7,455 nucleotides of DNA from Bacillota bacterium (GTDB taxonomy: Bacteria; Bacillota; Clostridia; Oscillospirales; Ruminococcaceae): assembly GCA_023429685.1 (NCBI GenBank), contig JAEZDF010000092.1:1-7455 (forward strand), given 5' to 3'. Under the pieces are notes generated by a model that saw nothing but the letters and a program-made list of their open reading frames with translations, was not told the DNA's origin and searched no databases. Within the stretch, counting starts at the first letter, position 1. Each line of letters starts with the position of its first letter. Below are positions 5,864 through 7,455 of this stretch, piece after piece. Position numbers and translations under genes: made by a program.

Positions 5864-7390
5864 TTAGCAGGACTGAAGGATGCTTGCCATAATCGCTTCC
5901 TGTGTCGCTTCCTTGCCTGCCATCTCCGCAACGACCTTTCCCTCGTTCATCACGTAGATTCTGTCGCACATGCCAAGCACCTCCGGCATCTCGGAGGAGA
6001 TCATTAGCACCGATTTGCCCTGCGCCACCAGCTGATTGATAATGCAGTAGATTTCGTATTTGGCACCAACGTCAATACCGCGCGTTGGCTCATCCATTAT
6101 TAAAATCTCTGGGTCGGCAAACATCCATTTGCTCAGCAGCACCTTTTGCTGGTTGCCGCCCGAGAGGTTGCCCACATTCTGCTCTACGCTCGAGCATTTT
6201 GTCGAGAGCTTTTCTTTATACTCATTGGCCGCGTTGACTTCAAGGTCCTTATCAAGCACCTGATAATGACTGACTTTATCCATCTTTGCAAGGGTTGTGT
6301 TCTTGCTAATCTCCATCCCCAAAATCAGCCCATTGCCTTTACGATCCTCCGTCACATAGGCGATCTTGTTGTTGATGGCGTCTTTTACGCTATTTAACTG
6401 TACAGGCTTGCCGTCAAGCAGTACCTCGCCCGAGATGCCTTTGCCGTAGCTGCGACCAAAGATGCTCATCGCAAGCTCGGTGCGCCCCGCGCCCATCAGC
6501 CCGCTGATGCCCACAACCTCGCCCCTACGCAGCTTGATGCTGACGTTGTCGCACACCTTTCGTCCCTCGTACAGGGGATGGTATACCGTCCAGTTCTTCA
6601 CCTCAAGACTGGTGTCACCGACCTTAACATCCCGTTTTGGGAAGCGGTCGGTTATTTCGCGGCCAACCATGCCGCGTATAATCCGTTCCTCGCTGATATC
6701 GTCTTTTCCCTTGGTTAAGGTCTCTATCGCCGCGCCGTCGCGCAGTACGGTAATCTTGTCCGCTATGCTTGATACCTCGTTGAGCTTATGGGATATGATA
6801 ATTGAGGTCATGCCGTTCTTCTTAAACTCGAGCAGCAGGTTTAACAGCTTTTGCGAATCCGTTTCGTTGAGCGAAGCGGTGGGTTCGTCCAGAATAAGCA
6901 GGCGTACGTTCTTCGCAAGCGCCTTTGATATCTCGACGAGCTGCTGCTTGCCCACGCCAATATCCTTAATCAGTGTGCGGGAGTTGTCGGCAAGCCCGAC
7001 ACGCTGCAACAATTCATCCGCCTTGCTGAAGGTTTCATCCCAATCAAGCCGCACCTTGCTGCCACGTTCGTTGCCCAAGAACATGTTTTCGCCTATGGTC
7101 AGGTAGGGCACCAGCGCAAGCTCCTGATGGATAATGACAATGCCCTTACCTTCGCTGTCTCGAATCCCGTTAAAATTGCACACTTCATCCTCGTAGATGA
7201 TTTCGCCGTCGTAGCTGCCAAAGGGGTATATGCCGCTGAGGACGTTCATCAGGGTGGATTTTCCCGCGCCGTTTTCACCCACAAGCGCATGGATTTCCCC
7301 CTCGGTGACCTCGAAATTCACCTCATTCAGCGCGCGAACACCGGGAAAATCCTTGGTGATATTCTTCATTTTAAGCAGCGTTTTTGCCAC
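5864..7390 (-). CDS. mmsA: Multiple-monosaccharide ABC transporter ATP-binding protein (GguA/MmsA type)
   Basis: This is a 508-residue protein with two tandem ABC ATPase domains, the form used by CUT2 sugar importers. It powers uptake through the permease encoded downstream. Domain 1 has Walker A GENGAGKS (38-45), Q-loop HQELALVP (88-95), a degenerate signature VGKQQ (146-150), Walker B LLILDEP (164-170) and the H-loop IISH (198-201). Domain 2 has a Walker A lacking its lysine, GLMGAGRT (297-304), an intact LSGGNQQK (409-416) and Walker B ILIMDEPTRGID (429-440). This mixed arrangement is normal for RbsA/XylG/GguA. GIYPFGSYDGEI (53-64) is characteristic of the XylG/GguA branch rather than RbsA. 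I prefer GTG 7390 as start because a G-rich run (7397-7403) lies 6 bases before it. An ATG at 7405 would add five residues but has no ribosome binding site. Confidence 0.93.
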   Translation of the reverse strand: MAKTLLKMKNITKDFPGVRALNEVNFEVTEGEIHALVGENGAGKSTLMNVLSGIYPFGSYDGEIIYEDEVCNFNGIRDSEGKGIVIIHQELALVPYLTIGENMFLGNERGSKVRLDWDETFSKADELLQRVGLADNSRTLIKDIGVGKQQLVEISKALAKNVRLLILDEPTASLNETDSQKLLNLLLEFKKNGMTSIIISHKLNEVSSIADKITVLRDGAAIETLTKGKDDISEERIIRGMVGREITDRFPKRDVKVGDTSLEVKNWTVYHPLYEGRKVCDNVSIKLRRGEVVGISGLMGAGRTELAMSIFGRSYGKGISGEVLLDGKPVQLNSVKDAINNKIAYVTEDRKGNGLILGMEISKNTTLAKMDKVSHYQVLDKDLEVNAANEYKEKLSTKCSSVEQNVGNLSGGNQQKVLLSKWMFADPEILIMDEPTRGIDVGAKYEIYCIINQLVAQGKSVLMISSEMPEVLGMCDRIYVMNEGKVVAEMAGKEATQEAIMASILQSC

Positions 7391-7396
7391 TGATAT

Positions 7397-7403
7397 TCCC
7401 CCC
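7397..7403 (-). promoter_or_regulatory. G-run ribosome binding site that points to a GTG start for mmsA
   Basis: On the minus strand GGGGGGA lies 6 bases before GTG 7390. It overlaps the last base of ATG 7405, and the bases ahead of that ATG (ATCATTCA) hold no purine-rich element. Confidence 0.6.
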
Positions 7404-7417
7404 ATTGAATGATTAAA

Positions 7418-7449
7418 CAGGCGGACGGATTATAACTTCCGTCCGCCTG
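7418..7449 (-). terminator. Perfect 12-bp stem-loop upstream of mmsA, probably a leaky terminator or mRNA-stabilising hairpin
   Basis: CAGGCGGACGGA (7418-7429) and TCCGTCCGCCTG (7438-7449) form a perfect 12-bp stem with an 8-base loop. Read on the minus strand it is followed only by TTTAAT, a very short T tract, so termination would be incomplete. The stem ends 27 bases before the mmsA GTG. The binding-protein gene of such operons normally precedes the ATPase gene and is often followed by this kind of structure, which lets the binding protein be made in excess. That gene is not visible here and is inferred. Confidence 0.65.
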
Positions 7450-7455
7450 CCGCTA

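Noticed and set aside
6462..7106. A 214-codon plus-strand open frame opposite mmsA
   Set aside because: It lies wholly antisense to a well-recognised ABC ATPase, has serine- and arginine-rich low-complexity composition and shows no family motif; it is a shadow of the real gene.

Overview
The window looks like chromosomal DNA from an anaerobic Firmicute of the class Clostridia. The evidence is strong AGGAGG-type ribosome binding sites, Gram-positive-style intrinsic terminators, a multiple-monosaccharide ABC transporter of the ChvE/GguAB (MmsAB) kind, and orphan small genes typical of that group. Base composition is mixed: most genes are fairly GC-rich, while one gene at 3411-4379 is clearly AT-rich. 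The taxonomic placement is an inference from style; there is no rRNA or other marker gene.

The left part (1-2067, plus strand) holds the 3' end of an unidentified membrane protein. Next comes a YbaN/DUF454 membrane protein that carries a degenerate heavy-metal-associated (HMA) fold at its C-terminus, and then an orphan acyltransferase-3 family integral membrane enzyme. A bidirectional intrinsic terminator at 2108-2157 closes this side and also serves the genes converging from the right.

The middle part (2172-4379, minus strand) looks like a three-gene accessory unit. It is read in the order NERD-domain nuclease-like protein with a C4 zinc finger, AadE/ANT(6)-like nucleotidyltransferase, and short TfoX C-terminal-domain protein. 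Each gene has its own ribosome binding site. The last two genes abut or overlap by one base, and the first is markedly AT-rich compared with its surroundings. This is the most plausible accessory region in the window, but the evidence does not establish that the three proteins work together.

The right part (4497-7455, minus strand) is the distal end of a sugar-uptake operon: an ATP-binding protein (mmsA/gguA), a 128-base gap, a permease (mmsB/gguB) and a strong terminator at 4497-4536. The substrate-binding protein expected for this transporter is not in the window and probably lies just beyond position 7455. A perfect 12-bp stem-loop at 7418-7449, between that expected gene and mmsA, fits the leaky terminator or mRNA-stabilising hairpin often found after binding-protein genes.

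I found no RNA genes, insertion sequences, CRISPR arrays or replication origins.
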